The translations under genes were made by a program, and so were the position numbers. A DNA stretch of 64,000 nt from Rhodospirillaceae bacterium (GTDB taxonomy: Bacteria; Pseudomonadota; Alphaproteobacteria; UBA8366), in assembly GCA_002722095.1 (NCBI GenBank), contig PBKG01000006.1, forward strand, positions 831,829-895,828, in the 5' to 3' direction. The first letter of the stretch is position 1. Each line of letters begins with the position of its first letter. The notes beneath the pieces were generated by a model. The model had not been told where the DNA came from. It searched no databases and saw nothing but the letters and a program-made list of their open reading frames with translations. Positions 26,102 through 34,990 of the stretch are shown piece by piece.

Positions 26102-26764
26102 TCAACGTGAGGTGCATCGAACGTCGATCTTAGCGACATAGACCGTCGTGCCTTGTTGGCAGAAGGAAATTTCGGCGACCGGACCGCAAACGCAAACACG
26201 GTCGCCAGGGCCGAAACCACGCAAAGGACCGCCTAAGGTCAATAGACGGCCATCATCTGTGCGCATTGCTTGGCAGGTGACACCTTCGCCAGTTAATTGG
26301 CCGATATAGCAATTATTGGGTGCTGCTTTTGACGGTGGTGGATCATCGGCGCCGAATAAGGAGTCAATCCAAGACCGTTCCTTGGGACGTTGCCTCGGCG
26401 GTCTATAACCGGGAGTGGTGTCACCCTTGTGGAGGTCGAGCTGTTGCTGATAGTGGCCGCCGACAGAGGACGACGGCGGGGGCGTTGTTGCGGGTCTCGG
26501 TTGTCTTTGCACGTCAACCGTTCCGCTCGGTGTGCTGTGCGAACGCACATCCGGTGGCGCTAAACGCACCTTGGAAGATTGGGTGCGAATTTCCTGGTCC
26601 CCTTGCGCTGCATTTCTTGCGGCCTGCGCCCGAGCGCTTGCTGATGGGGGTGTATAGGCCGACTGAGTTGGCTGCCCAAAATCAGGGCGGAAGATCGATT
26701 CTGCTGTATCCGAGCAACCGGTAAGCAGCAAACAAATGGCGACCGCTTTTGCCGCCCGCGTCAC
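26102..26764 (-). CDS. Putative lipoprotein with a conserved C-terminal domain (DUF5818-like)
   Basis: A 220-residue protein. GTG 26764 gives a lipoprotein signal (AAKAVAICLLLTGC; Cys near residue 17) and overlaps the accA stop by 4 bp (GTGA), pointing to translational coupling. Residues 25-150 are Pro/Ser/Gln-rich, low-complexity linker. The C-terminal 60 residues are folded-looking: IGQLTGEGVTCQAMRTDDGR, LGGPLRGFGPGDRVCVCGPV, AEISFCQQGTTVYVAKI. This resembles a small beta-barrel domain seen in exported proteins; the domain name is from memory and less certain. Function unknown. Confidence 0.68.
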   Translation of the reverse strand: MTRAAKAVAICLLLTGCSDTAESIFRPDFGQPTQSAYTPPSASARAQAARNAAQGDQEIRTQSSKVRLAPPDVRSHSTPSGTVDVQRQPRPATTPPPSSSVGGHYQQQLDLHKGDTTPGYRPPRQRPKERSWIDSLFGADDPPPSKAAPNNCYIGQLTGEGVTCQAMRTDDGRLLTLGGPLRGFGPGDRVCVCGPVAEISFCQQGTTVYVAKIDVRCTSR

Positions 26765-27717
26765 GCGAGACCCTCTTGTCCGAGTTGGAGGTACTTTTCC
26801 CGCCGCTTTGCACACAGGTTGCCGCCGCCGAGGGGTTGCAGGTTTTCGAGTGCGGCCTCGATACGATCCCCTGCGTTAGAAATCGCGGTTTCCTTGTCCC
26901 GGTGTGCGCCGCCCAACGGTTCGTCCACAATGTGATCGATCAAATTATGCTGCTTCAAGTCTTGCGCTGTCAGCCGAAGCGCTTCGGCAGCAGATTGGGC
27001 TGCATCGGCACTTCGCCATAGGATCGAGGCACAGCCTTCGGGCGATATCACTGAGTAAATGCTATGTTCGAGCATCAAAACTTGGTCGCCGGCGGCGATC
27101 GCGATCGCACCACCGGAACCGCCCTCGCCAATAATAATGCCGATCAAAGGCACTTTGACCGTAAGGCATGTCTCGATACAGCTGGCAATCGCTTCCGCCT
27201 GGCCACGTTCCTCTGCGCCGACCCCGGGATAGGCGCCCGGCGTGTCGACAAAACTGATGATAGGCAATTGGAAACGATCGGCTAAATTCATTAGCCGGTT
27301 CGCTTTGCGATAACCTTCCGGGCGCGGCATACCGAAATTATGCTCGACCCTTTCGTTGGTATCGGCGCCTTTTTCCTGACCGATTACCACGCAGGCCTGC
27401 CCACGAAACCGCCCCAGTCCGCCACTGATTGCCTTGTCGTCGGCATATTGCCTGTCGCCCGCAAGTGGCGTGAAATCGTCAATCAGGCCATCGATATAAT
27501 CGATGCAGTGGGGGCGTTCGGGATGTCGGGCAACCAAAACTTTTTGCCACGGCGATAGTTTTTCATAGGTTTGCACCAGCAGTTTTTGCGTTTTTTCCTG
27601 CAGCTTGCTGATTTCTTCGGCAATGTTGATGTCGTCGTTATTGGAAAGATGGCGCAATTCTTCGATTTTGCCTTCCAATTCGGCGATCGGTTCCTCGAAT
27701 TCCAGAAAAGTACTCAT
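26761..27717 (-). CDS. accA: Acetyl-CoA carboxylase carboxyltransferase, alpha subunit
   Basis: A 318-residue enzyme of the first step of fatty-acid synthesis, acting with AccD. Features: N-terminal helical part (FLEFEEPIAELEGKIEELRHL), WQKVLVARHPERPHCIDYI, FSFVDTPGAYPGVGAEERGQ-type segment (SFVDTPGAYPGVGAEERGQA), IGEGGSGGAIAI and EHSIYSVISPEGCASILWR. Length is normal. It is read from the same strand as xerD, 78 bp downstream of it, and is coupled to the lipoprotein that follows. Confidence 0.95.
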   Translation of the reverse strand: MSTFLEFEEPIAELEGKIEELRHLSNNDDINIAEEISKLQEKTQKLLVQTYEKLSPWQKVLVARHPERPHCIDYIDGLIDDFTPLAGDRQYADDKAISGGLGRFRGQACVVIGQEKGADTNERVEHNFGMPRPEGYRKANRLMNLADRFQLPIISFVDTPGAYPGVGAEERGQAEAIASCIETCLTVKVPLIGIIIGEGGSGGAIAIAAGDQVLMLEHSIYSVISPEGCASILWRSADAAQSAAEALRLTAQDLKQHNLIDHIVDEPLGGAHRDKETAISNAGDRIEAALENLQPLGGGNLCAKRREKYLQLGQEGLA

Positions 27718-27759
27718 GGCACCCTATTTGCCGGTGATTATCTGGGAATTTGGTAACAC

Positions 27760-27777
27760 AGGCCCGAAAAAAGGCCT
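27760..27777. repeat. Small inverted repeat AGGCC-8-GGCCT between xerD and accA
   Basis: AGGCC at 27760-27764 and GGCCT at 27773-27777 flank CGAAAAAA. On the minus strand the loop is T-rich. It may be a hairpin in the accA leader or a weak end of the xerD transcript. No T-run follows it, so termination is not well supported. Confidence 0.25.
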
Positions 27778-27795
27778 AGCGGCGTTGCAACCGGG

Positions 27796-28707
27796 CTACG
27801 CTTTGGCACGCGAAAGCGGATGGTGGTCACCCACCAGCTGTTTCAACCGTTCATCCAATATGTGGGTATAAATTTGAGTAGTCGATATATCAGAATGTCC
27901 TAACATTTGCTGGACAGCACGCAGATCCGCTCCATGCGCAAGCAGATGGCTGGCAAACGCATGGCGGAGAACGTGTGGACTAACTTTGGCAGGTGCGATG
28001 CCCGCCTTGATCGCCAATTGTTTTAGGCTTTGTCCAAAGCGTTGGCGGGTCAGATATCCCGTTTTGGAGGTCGAGGGGAATAGCCATGGGGTCTCATCTT
28101 TGCCTTTAAGAAAGCGTTTCCGGACCGCTCTATAATTGGCAAGTGCGCGCTTCGCGGGCGTTCCAAGTGGCACCAACCGCTCTTTATCACCCTTACCGCG
28201 CACGATCATTACATCGCGATCTTCGGCGAGAGCATTAAGCTGGAGTGAAATCAATTCGGAAACACGGAGACCCGTGGCGTAGAGCACCTCCAACAACGCG
28301 GTTAGCCTGAGACCCTCGGGACTTTGATCATTCTCCGCTGTTTTGAGCAAAAGCGACACTTCTTCCTCGGTAAGAATTTTTGGTAACGACCGTCCTTGTT
28401 TCGGGCTGTCTAGAACCGAGGTGGGGTCGTCCTCCCGAATGGATTCCGAATAAAGAAATTTGAAATACTGTTTCAATGCGGATAAGCGCCGGGCTCGGGT
28501 CGACGGCGCCAAGCCTTCGGCAACAAGCCGGTCGAGATAACTACGCAGGTCTTCCAGCGTCGCTGCTGTTTCATCGACATCACGTGCGGCGCAGAAGTCG
28601 AGGAATGCGGTCAGGTCGCGACGATAGGCTTCTATCGTATTGGCCGCTGCGCCACGCTCGGCGAGCAGCATTTCGATAAAGGTTTCAAGGTGGTATGAGC
28701 GCGCCAT
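27796..28707 (-). CDS. xerD: Tyrosine recombinase XerD-type
   Basis: A 303-residue site-specific recombinase that, with XerC, resolves chromosome dimers at dif. The N-terminal core-binding domain begins HLETFIEMLLAERGAAANTI. Catalytic residues are visible: Arg in ATGLRVSELISL, Lys in VRGKGDKERLVPLG, HVLRHAFASHLL (His and Arg), GHSDISTTQIYTHI (His and nucleophile Tyr). ATG 28707 (MARSYHLETF) fits the family; the frame continues open upstream through the 46-aa gene region and is not coding there. No dif-like site is seen nearby. XerC versus XerD is by overall similarity. Confidence 0.9.
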   Translation of the reverse strand: MARSYHLETFIEMLLAERGAAANTIEAYRRDLTAFLDFCAARDVDETAATLEDLRSYLDRLVAEGLAPSTRARRLSALKQYFKFLYSESIREDDPTSVLDSPKQGRSLPKILTEEEVSLLLKTAENDQSPEGLRLTALLEVLYATGLRVSELISLQLNALAEDRDVMIVRGKGDKERLVPLGTPAKRALANYRAVRKRFLKGKDETPWLFPSTSKTGYLTRQRFGQSLKQLAIKAGIAPAKVSPHVLRHAFASHLLAHGADLRAVQQMLGHSDISTTQIYTHILDERLKQLVGDHHPLSRAKA

Positions 28708-28742
28708 TATCCCTACTCGGTGTTCGCGCGCGGTTTCGGTCC

Positions 28743-28883
28743 TTACTTCGAAAACCGCTTGTCGTCGATTACTTTCTCGACCGGTTTCGAGGGCGGTGGA
28801 AATTCCCACGTTGCTAGGAAGAACCCGCCCCCTAAAACAATCATAAACAGTAATATTAATATTAACTTCGTGATTCGGGCCAT
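28743..28883 (-). CDS. 46-residue single-pass membrane protein upstream of xerD
   Basis: MARITKLILILLFMIVLGGG starts a hydrophobic helix (about 5-26) followed by the motif ATWEFPPPSKPVEKVIDD and a basic end. I recall proteins of this size and pattern (a helix then LATW.IP.P...VEK.I) at this position in related alphaproteobacteria, so it is likely real. ATG 28883 is chosen because the longer frame runs into the aroK leader. Function unknown. It is the first gene of the xerD unit and divergent from aroK. Confidence 0.65.
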   Translation of the reverse strand: MARITKLILILLFMIVLGGGFFLATWEFPPPSKPVEKVIDDKRFSK

Positions 28884-28992
28884 GATGATGTATGCGTCGC
28901 TGTCGAGTTGGTTGAATTTGTCGTGTCCGGGAGGCCATGTAGATCGCCGACCGTGTATATCCGTGTATTTATCGACATGACCTATATAACGA

Positions 28993-29628
28993 GTGTGGCA
29001 AAAGCTGGGCAAGGGTAAGGGACTCTTGAATTCGAAATCGAACCAAAAAAATGGATCCGAAGGAGCGGGTGCGCCCGGGGTAGGGTTGTCTGTGCCCAAA
29101 TCTTTGGTTCTGGTGGGCATGATGGGTGCCGGTAAGACTGCTATTGGCAGGCGGCTGGCGACACGGCTAGATCTGCCCTTTACCGATGTGGATATCGAAA
29201 TCGAAACGGCAGCTGGTTGCTCGATAGCAGATTTTTTCGAGGACTATGGCGAAGAGGAGTTTCGTGACGGCGAACGTCGGGTCATCAAACGGTTGTTGGG
29301 GGACGGTGTCGGCGTGTTGGCGACTGGCGGTGGCGCGTTCATGGACCCGGGAACACGTGACGAAATTGCTCGTCAGGGAATCTCGATTTGGCTTAAAGCG
29401 GATCTCGAAACCTTATGGCAGAGAGTAAATCGCCGCGACACTCGGCCTTTGTTGAAAACGTCCAATCCGAGACAAACCTTGTCTGACCTGCTCGACGCAC
29501 GATATCCGGTCTATGCGGATGCGGATATAACCGTGGTCAGTACCGACGGACCGCCGGAGGCGATGGTGAGTAAGGTCGTCGAGGCGGTGGAAACATTTTT
29601 GACGGAAGAGAATACGGAACATGGATGA
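28993..29628 (+). CDS. aroK: Shikimate kinase
   Basis: A P-loop kinase of the aromatic amino acid pathway, 211 residues if it begins at GTG 28993. Core motifs: LVGMMGAGKTAIGRRL (Walker A), FTDVDIEIE (shikimate-binding Asp), ATGGGAFMD (Gly-rich) and RRDTRPLL (lid Arg). The first 36 residues are Lys/Ser/Gly-rich and not conserved, so the true start may be the TTG or GTG at about 29086-29092. It overlaps aroB by 8 bp. Confidence 0.9.
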   Translation: MWQKLGKGKGLLNSKSNQKNGSEGAGAPGVGLSVPKSLVLVGMMGAGKTAIGRRLATRLDLPFTDVDIEIETAAGCSIADFFEDYGEEEFRDGERRVIKRLLGDGVGVLATGGGAFMDPGTRDEIARQGISIWLKADLETLWQRVNRRDTRPLLKTSNPRQTLSDLLDARYPVYADADITVVSTDGPPEAMVSKVVEAVETFLTEENTEHG

Positions 29629-30733
29629 TGTGACGGTTTCGGTCGATCTCGGCGCGCGCAGTTACGAAATTATCGTTGGCGAAGGGCTTTTGGCCCGCGC
29701 TGGCGCGCTTGCCGTGCCTTTGTTGCGCCAGCCTCGGGTTATTGTGGTAAGCGACGAGAATGTGGCTCCCCGTTTTGGTGCGGCGCTTGAGGCATCGCTG
29801 GATGCTGCAGGAATTACGCATCAGTCGGTGGTGTTGCCGGCGGGAGAGGGCACTAAGGATTTCGCGAATTTCGCCAAGCTTGCCGAAACTATTTTGTCTT
29901 TCGGTATCGAGCGCGGCACGAGTTTGATTGCACTCGGCGGTGGCGTAATCGGCGATATAACCGGCTTTGCCGCGGCAGCCTTGCTGCGTGGTCTCGATTT
30001 CATCCAGATTCCCACCAGTTTGCTGGCGCAGGTCGATAGTTCGGTCGGCGGTAAAACCGGTATCAACACGGCGCAGGGCAAGAACCTGGTTGGCGCATTT
30101 CACCAGCCGCGGCTGGTGCTCTGCGATGTCGATGTGCTGGATGGACTGCCTGAGCGCGAGCTGCAGGCAGGCTATGCGGAGATCGTGAAATACGGCTTGA
30201 TCGGTGACGCGCCATTTTTCGACTGGCTCGATCAAAACGGTCAGGCGCTTTGTGCTGGAGACAAATCGGCTCGCCAACATGCTGTCGTCACGAGCTGCAA
30301 AGCCAAAGCGGACATTGTCGCCGAGGACGAGCAGGAATCGGGCCGCAGGGCGTTGTTGAATTTCGGTCATACGTTTGGCCATGCGTTAGAGGCGGAATCC
30401 GGATTCGGAGACATTCTTCTCCATGGAGAAGCCATATCGATCGGTATGGTCATGGCGTTTGCGCTTTCGGCCCGGCTCGGCCATTGCGATCCGGCTGCGG
30501 CGGTTACCGTGCGCGATCATTTGCGAAGCGTGGGCTTACCGGTCTCGACCGCCGATCGGCCCAACATCAATTGGGATCCCAATACGCTTTTGGGGCACAT
30601 GGCAAAAGACAAGAAGGTAACGGACGGTGAGCTTACATTCGTATTGGCGCGGCGGATCGGAGAAGCATTCCTAAGCCGCGAGGTGGATAGGACACCGTTG
30701 ATGGAGATTTTGGAGAACGGAGGCGCATTATGA
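29621..30733 (+). CDS. aroB: 3-dehydroquinate synthase
   Basis: A 370-residue NAD- and zinc-dependent enzyme converting DAHP to 3-dehydroquinate. Motifs: LPAGEGTKDF, ALGGGVIGDITGFAA (NAD site), IQIPTSLLAQVDSSVGGKTG, KNLVGAFHQP, GYAEIVKYGLI, and the zinc ligands in NFGHTFGHALE with HGEAISIGM. Complete. It overlaps aroK by 8 bp and corB by 4 bp, forming a translationally coupled trio. Confidence 0.96.
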   Translation: MDDVTVSVDLGARSYEIIVGEGLLARAGALAVPLLRQPRVIVVSDENVAPRFGAALEASLDAAGITHQSVVLPAGEGTKDFANFAKLAETILSFGIERGTSLIALGGGVIGDITGFAAAALLRGLDFIQIPTSLLAQVDSSVGGKTGINTAQGKNLVGAFHQPRLVLCDVDVLDGLPERELQAGYAEIVKYGLIGDAPFFDWLDQNGQALCAGDKSARQHAVVTSCKAKADIVAEDEQESGRRALLNFGHTFGHALEAESGFGDILLHGEAISIGMVMAFALSARLGHCDPAAAVTVRDHLRSVGLPVSTADRPNINWDPNTLLGHMAKDKKVTDGELTFVLARRIGEAFLSREVDRTPLMEILENGGAL

Positions 30734-32031
30734 TCGCCGAACATTTTTTAATTATGGGCGTCGTTGGGTTATTGCTGGTGGTATCGGCGTTTTTCTCCGG
30801 TTCCGAAACCGCGTTGACCGCCGCGTCGAATCCTCGGATGCACGAATTGGTACGCAATGAGAGCAGACGGGCGGAAATTGTGCTGGCCTTGCATCAACGC
30901 AAGGATCGTCTGATCGGCTCGATTTTGCTCGGCAATAATTTGGTCAATATCTTCGCATCGGTCCTGGCAACGAGCGTCTTTCTCGACCTGTTCGGTGAGG
31001 CAGGCATTCTCTATGCGACCGTAGCGATGACCCTATTGGTGGTGATTTTCGCCGAGGTGTTACCGAAAAGTTATGCGCTAAGCCACGCGGATCGCATGGC
31101 ATTGGAGGTGGCGCCGATAATGCGGGTGCTTGTCAGCATGTCCATGCCTATTACCGCGAGTATTAACGGTCTCGTTGGCTTCGCACTCAAGATGTTCGGC
31201 GTTCAACTGCTCACCGAGCAACCGGATAAGGAACGTGAGGAAGAGTTGCGGGGTGCGATCGCGCTCCATACGGGTCCCGAACCGGAATTGCGCCAAGAGC
31301 AGCAAATGCTGCGGGGTATCCTCGATCTCGACGAGGTGGAGGTGGACGAAGTGATGACCCATCGGCGCAATGTGGAAATGCTCGATGCGGAAACGCCGGT
31401 CGAGAGCCTTGTGGAAGCGGTGTTGGAGAGCAGGTTCACGCGCCTGCCGTTATTCCAGGGTGAGCCCGATAACATCGTGGGCGTAGTCCACGAGAAAGCT
31501 CTGTTGCGCGCGGTGCGTTCGGAGCGCGACGGAGAAGTGAAACTGGAAGACCTCGAAATCGCAGAATTCGCCGGCGACCCTTGGTTTATTCCCAACACCA
31601 CAACCCTGCTTGAGCAGCTTCAGGCATTTCGGGAGCGGCGCGAACATTTCGCGCTTGTGGTCGACGAATATGGCGCATTTCTCGGTATCGTGACCTTGGA
31701 GGACATTCTCGAGGAAATCGTCGGGGAAATCGAAGACGAGCATGATCGAGCGTTTCATGGCGTGCGGCCGCAGTCGGACGGCAGCTATATCGTCAGCGGG
31801 TCGGTCACGATCCGTGACCTGGCGCGTGACTTCGAGTGGCGGTTGCCTGACGAGCAGGCGGCAACCATTGCTGGGCTCGTGCTCTATGAAGCACGGACGA
31901 TCCCAAAGCCGGGCCAGGTTTTTCAATTTCACGGCTTCCGGTTCGAAGTTCTCAGGCGTCAACGTCACCAAATTACCTTGGTTCGGGTTACCCCACCGAA
32001 ATCAGAGAGCGAATCCAATTCGGATGCTTGA
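30730..32031 (+). CDS. corB: HlyC/CorC-family membrane protein (CNNM plus CBS domains)
   Basis: A 433-residue inner-membrane protein. The N-terminal CNNM domain (about 1-180) has several helices (VVGLLLVVSAFFSGSETAL, IGSILLGNNLVNIFAS). A CBS pair follows (about 200-325; LDEVEVDEVMTHRRNVEMLD, VDEYGAFLGIVTLEDILEEIVGEI in two parts), then a CorC_HlyC domain (about 345-425). Related proteins export or sense Mg2+ and Co2+; transport direction here is inferred. The place behind aroKB is conserved in alphaproteobacteria. Confidence 0.88.
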   Translation: MIAEHFLIMGVVGLLLVVSAFFSGSETALTAASNPRMHELVRNESRRAEIVLALHQRKDRLIGSILLGNNLVNIFASVLATSVFLDLFGEAGILYATVAMTLLVVIFAEVLPKSYALSHADRMALEVAPIMRVLVSMSMPITASINGLVGFALKMFGVQLLTEQPDKEREEELRGAIALHTGPEPELRQEQQMLRGILDLDEVEVDEVMTHRRNVEMLDAETPVESLVEAVLESRFTRLPLFQGEPDNIVGVVHEKALLRAVRSERDGEVKLEDLEIAEFAGDPWFIPNTTTLLEQLQAFRERREHFALVVDEYGAFLGIVTLEDILEEIVGEIEDEHDRAFHGVRPQSDGSYIVSGSVTIRDLARDFEWRLPDEQAATIAGLVLYEARTIPKPGQVFQFHGFRFEVLRRQRHQITLVRVTPPKSESESNSDA

Positions 32032-32103
32032 CCTCGTCTGAACGCCACTCGCATAGTGCACCCTGCCGTAAATTCACTGTCATCTCGCTAAACGGAGATT
32101 CCG

Positions 32104-32679
32104 ATGCCCTTATCGCCCCCGAGGCCGCGTGAATTAATGCATACGCGCAGGATCGAATGTGTCGGATATCGGCGCGAGGATGGATTGTGGGATATCGAAG
32201 GTCATCTCACCGATACCAAACCCTACAGCTTTCCGAACGATTATCGTGGCGAAATCCATGCCGGTGAACCGGTGCATCACATGTGGCTGCGGTTGACCAT
32301 GACCGACAGGTTGGAAATTCGCGAAGTCGAAGCGGTAACCGAAGCGGGCCCTTTCTCGATTTGCAACGAAATCACACCCAACTACAAAAAGCTCGAAGGC
32401 ATCAGAATCGGGCCCGGCTGGACCCGCGAGGTCAATAAGCGGATTGGCGGCGTGCACGGATGCACGCATCTTCGTGAGTTGCTGAAACCGCTGGCCACGA
32501 CCGCATATCAAACCATTTTCGGCGCTCGCCTACGGGAAGCACGGGTTTCTGGTAAGCCGAGGCCCGACGCGAGCACCGACAGGCCGCCGCGTCAGCTCAA
32601 TACCTGCTACGCGTTCCGCGATGATGGCGAAGTGGTGGAAAAGGAATATCCGGCGTTTTACACCGGCGGTTCATGTTAA
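32104..32679 (+). CDS. DUF2889 domain protein
   Basis: A 191-residue soluble protein. It begins MPLSPPRPRELMHTRRIECV and holds the DUF2889 core: DGLWDIEGHLTDTKPY, MWLRLTMTDRLEIREVEAV, then GVHGCTHLRELLKPLATTAYQ. The role of the family is unknown; its occurrence near aromatic-degradation or envelope genes in other bacteria is no guide here. It lies 72 bp behind corB and its stop overlaps the convergent RHH gene by 4 bp. Confidence 0.82.
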   Translation: MPLSPPRPRELMHTRRIECVGYRREDGLWDIEGHLTDTKPYSFPNDYRGEIHAGEPVHHMWLRLTMTDRLEIREVEAVTEAGPFSICNEITPNYKKLEGIRIGPGWTREVNKRIGGVHGCTHLRELLKPLATTAYQTIFGARLREARVSGKPRPDASTDRPPRQLNTCYAFRDDGEVVEKEYPAFYTGGSC

Positions 32680-32978
32680 GGCTGTTGGGTGTCGTTTTCG
32701 GGTTTTGTGGGTAGTCGGCCCGCTGGGACGACCGCCAATGCTGCCTCGACCGTGCCGGCCCAGGCGTAACACAGCAAAAACACTCTAATCGCCCCGGTTA
32801 GTCCGTGATGGATGGCACGGGTGGCAATGCGCGTGCATATGTCATGTGTGCTGAGACCTTCGCGTTTGGAGACTTCGTCGAGTAGGTCCCAAAATGGAGG
32901 TTCCAGGCGAATCGAAGTGCGTCGGCCGCTGACCCGGATGTTGCGCGTCACCAATGCGCTTTTAAATCCGCCGGACAT
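32676..32978 (-). CDS. Ribbon-helix-helix domain protein
   Basis: A 100-residue protein. Residues 10-65 have the RHH pattern: the strand TRNIRVSGRRTSIRLEPPFW, then two helices (LLDEVSKREGLS, HDICTRIATRAI). Such proteins are small DNA-binding regulators, but this subgroup (RHH_4 type) is not characterised. A hydrophobic patch (AIRVFLLCYAWAG) lies in the middle and may be part of the domain core. It is 2 bp from bolA on the same strand, probably one unit. Confidence 0.78.
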   Translation of the reverse strand: MSGGFKSALVTRNIRVSGRRTSIRLEPPFWDLLDEVSKREGLSTHDICTRIATRAIHHGLTGAIRVFLLCYAWAGTVEAALAVVPAGRLPTKPENDTQQP

Positions 32979-32980
32979 GT

Positions 32981-33262
32981 TTAAGCTCGAGAGTCCGCTT
33001 CAGTGGGCGTCATCGTACTGAGTGCCAGGGCATGAATTGGGCCGGCGAGTTCATCGGCGAGTACTTCATAGACTTTTCGTTGCCGAGCGACGCGGTTTAG
33101 ATCTGTAAACGCGTCAGCGACGATAGTGACACGAAAATGGCTTTCCCCGCCTTCACGTGCGCCCGCATGGCCTTCGTGAAGGTGAGATTCGTCGATGACT
33201 TCGATTTGGGCCGGCTCCAGAGCGGCCGTCAATTTTTGTTCGATTATTTGTGCGACTCTCAT
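32981..33262 (-). CDS. BolA family protein
   Basis: A 93-residue KH-fold-like protein. ATG 33262 (MRVAQIIEQKL) is the family start. It has the conserved segment DESHLHEGHAGAREGGESHFRV (in two parts), with histidine near residue 42, then VADAFTDLNRVARQRKVYEVLADEL, both BolA hallmarks. BolA proteins pair with monothiol glutaredoxins in iron-sulfur trafficking and stress responses. The H-rich loop is intact. Confidence 0.93.
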   Translation of the reverse strand: MRVAQIIEQKLTAALEPAQIEVIDESHLHEGHAGAREGGESHFRVTIVADAFTDLNRVARQRKVYEVLADELAGPIHALALSTMTPTEADSRA

Positions 33263-33342
33263 CGGGTTTTCGTCTCTCCGCTGGTCCAAATATCGCCGAC
33301 AGGCTGCTTGTCAGGCATGTTTCAGGCCGCCATAGTAAGTGA

Positions 33343-33912
33343 ATGAGACGCAAAGATAAAATACTGGATATTGAGCCGGAAACACCGCCGTCTCGGCTTT
33401 GCGACCATCCCGCTTGTGATAAAGCGGGCGATCACCGCGCGCCCAAGGGACGTGACCGGCTGAACGAGTTTTATTGGTTCTGCATGGACCATGTGCGCGC
33501 CTATAACCGCGCCTGGAACTACTATCAGGGAATGCAAGAGCAAGAAATCGAAGCTGAAATTCGCAACGACACGGTTTGGCGTCGCCCTACCTGGCCCATG
33601 GGCGGCAAAGTTAAAAATCCACGCACACGCTTCGAGCATGCGATTTTTGAAGATGCTTTCGGCGTGTTTGAAGATCGCGGCCCCGAGGCCGAAGCGCAGC
33701 CCGAACCGCCCTCTTATGACGCGGAACTTCGTCGCAGCTTCATTATTATGGAAATCCAGCCGCCGATAACCTTGACCGAATTGAAAACGCGCTATAAGGA
33801 ACTCGTAAAGCAGCTGCATCCGGATGTGAATGGCGGCGACCCCGCTGCCGAGGATCGGCTGAAGGAAATAAACCAAGCCTATGCCGCGTTAAAAAAGGTC
33901 GTTCCTACCTAA
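33343..33912 (+). CDS. J-domain protein (DnaJ-like co-chaperone)
   Basis: A 189-residue protein with a C-terminal J domain (about 130-187) containing the essential HPD ([10 protein letters not shown]) and the helix IILTEL-like [14 protein letters not shown]. The N-terminal part has two possible zinc-type cysteines ([16 protein letters not shown]) and an aromatic segment ([19 protein letters not shown]). It lacks the Gly/Phe and zinc-finger regions of DnaJ itself. Divergent from bolA, 55 bp upstream of cobS; this neighbourhood is conserved in alphaproteobacteria, function unclear. Confidence 0.88.
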   Translation: MRRKDKILDIEPETPPSRLCDHPACDKAGDHRAPKGRDRLNEFYWFCMDHVRAYNRAWNYYQGMQEQEIEAEIRNDTVWRRPTWPMGGKVKNPRTRFEHAIFEDAFGVFEDRGPEAEAQPEPPSYDAELRRSFIIMEIQPPITLTELKTRYKELVKQLHPDVNGGDPAAEDRLKEINQAYAALKKVVPT

Positions 33913-33967
33913 GCGAGACGCACCTAGGCGGCCCAGGCAGCACCAGAACCGGAAAGCAGACCTCACA

Positions 33968-34972
33968 ATGGCTAAAGGAACAGTAGAAGAGCGCGTGCCG
34001 GCGCATGAATTGGATGCGCCCGACGTCGAACTCTCGGTCAAGCAAACCTTCGGACTCGATACCAAGATGAAGGTGCCGGCTTTTTCGGCCGGCTCGGAAT
34101 ATGTGCCTGACATCGACGACGCTTATGTCTTCGATTACGAGACCACCATGGCGATCCTCGCCGGCTTTGCTCATAACCGTCGGGTGATGATCCAGGGTTA
34201 TCACGGAACGGGTAAATCGACCCATGTGGAGCAGGTCGCCGCCCGGCTCAACTGGCCCTGTGTGCGGGTCAATCTCGATAGTCACATCAGCCGGATCGAC
34301 CTGATCGGTAAAGATGCCATCGTGGTCAAGGACGGCAAACAGATCACTGAATTCCGCGAAGGTATCCTGCCTTGGTGTTTGCAAAATCCGTGTGCGATTT
34401 GCTTCGACGAGTACGATGCCGGCCGACCGGATGTGATGTTCGTGATTCAGCGCGTTCTCGAGGTGGACGGCAAATTAACCCTGCTCGACCAAAGCAAGGT
34501 CGTCAGGCCGCATAAGTTCTTCCGCCTGTTCTCGACGGCCAATACGGTTGGCCTTGGCGATACCACCGGGCTCTATCACGGCACCCAGCAGATCAACCAG
34601 GGCCAGATGGACCGTTGGAATATCGTTACTACGCTCAATTACCTGCCCCATGAGGAAGAAGTCGACATCGTGTTGGCTAAAGCTCCGAACTACAACAACA
34701 AGGTAGGTAAGGAAAAAATCGGTGCGATGGTGGCGTGCGCCGAATTGACGCGGTCGGGCTTTATGAATGGCGATATCTCGACTGTAATGTCGCCTCGCAC
34801 CGTCATCACTTGGGCCGAGAACGCGGAAATCTTCTCCGATATCGCTCTCGGTTTCCGGATGACATTTCTTAATAAATGCGATGAAACCGAACGGCCGATC
34901 GTAGCGGAATACTACCAACGCTGTTTCGGCACCGAATTGCCGGAAAGCACCGTTTCGGCAACGGTTTCCTAA
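33968..34972 (+). CDS. cobS: Cobaltochelatase subunit CobS
   Basis: A 334-residue AAA+ ATPase subunit of the oxygen-dependent cobalt chelatase. Walker A is [12 protein letters not shown] (about 76-87), followed by [19 protein letters not shown], and the Walker B-like FDEYDAG. It works with CobT and CobN to insert Co2+ into hydrogenobyrinic acid a,c-diamide; cobN is not in the window. cobT follows 18 bp downstream. Length and motifs are normal. Confidence 0.94.
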   Translation: MAKGTVEERVPAHELDAPDVELSVKQTFGLDTKMKVPAFSAGSEYVPDIDDAYVFDYETTMAILAGFAHNRRVMIQGYHGTGKSTHVEQVAARLNWPCVRVNLDSHISRIDLIGKDAIVVKDGKQITEFREGILPWCLQNPCAICFDEYDAGRPDVMFVIQRVLEVDGKLTLLDQSKVVRPHKFFRLFSTANTVGLGDTTGLYHGTQQINQGQMDRWNIVTTLNYLPHEEEVDIVLAKAPNYNNKVGKEKIGAMVACAELTRSGFMNGDISTVMSPRTVITWAENAEIFSDIALGFRMTFLNKCDETERPIVAEYYQRCFGTELPESTVSATVS

Positions 34973-34990
34973 ACCGGACCAGGGCTCGCG

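Noticed and set aside
28708..28938. 77-residue N-terminal extension of xerD
   Set aside because: It covers the 46-aa gene in another frame and is not similar to recombinases; MARSYHLETF is the family start.
33913..33967. Cobalamin riboswitch ahead of cobS
   Set aside because: The 55-bp gap is far too short, and no B12-box is visible.
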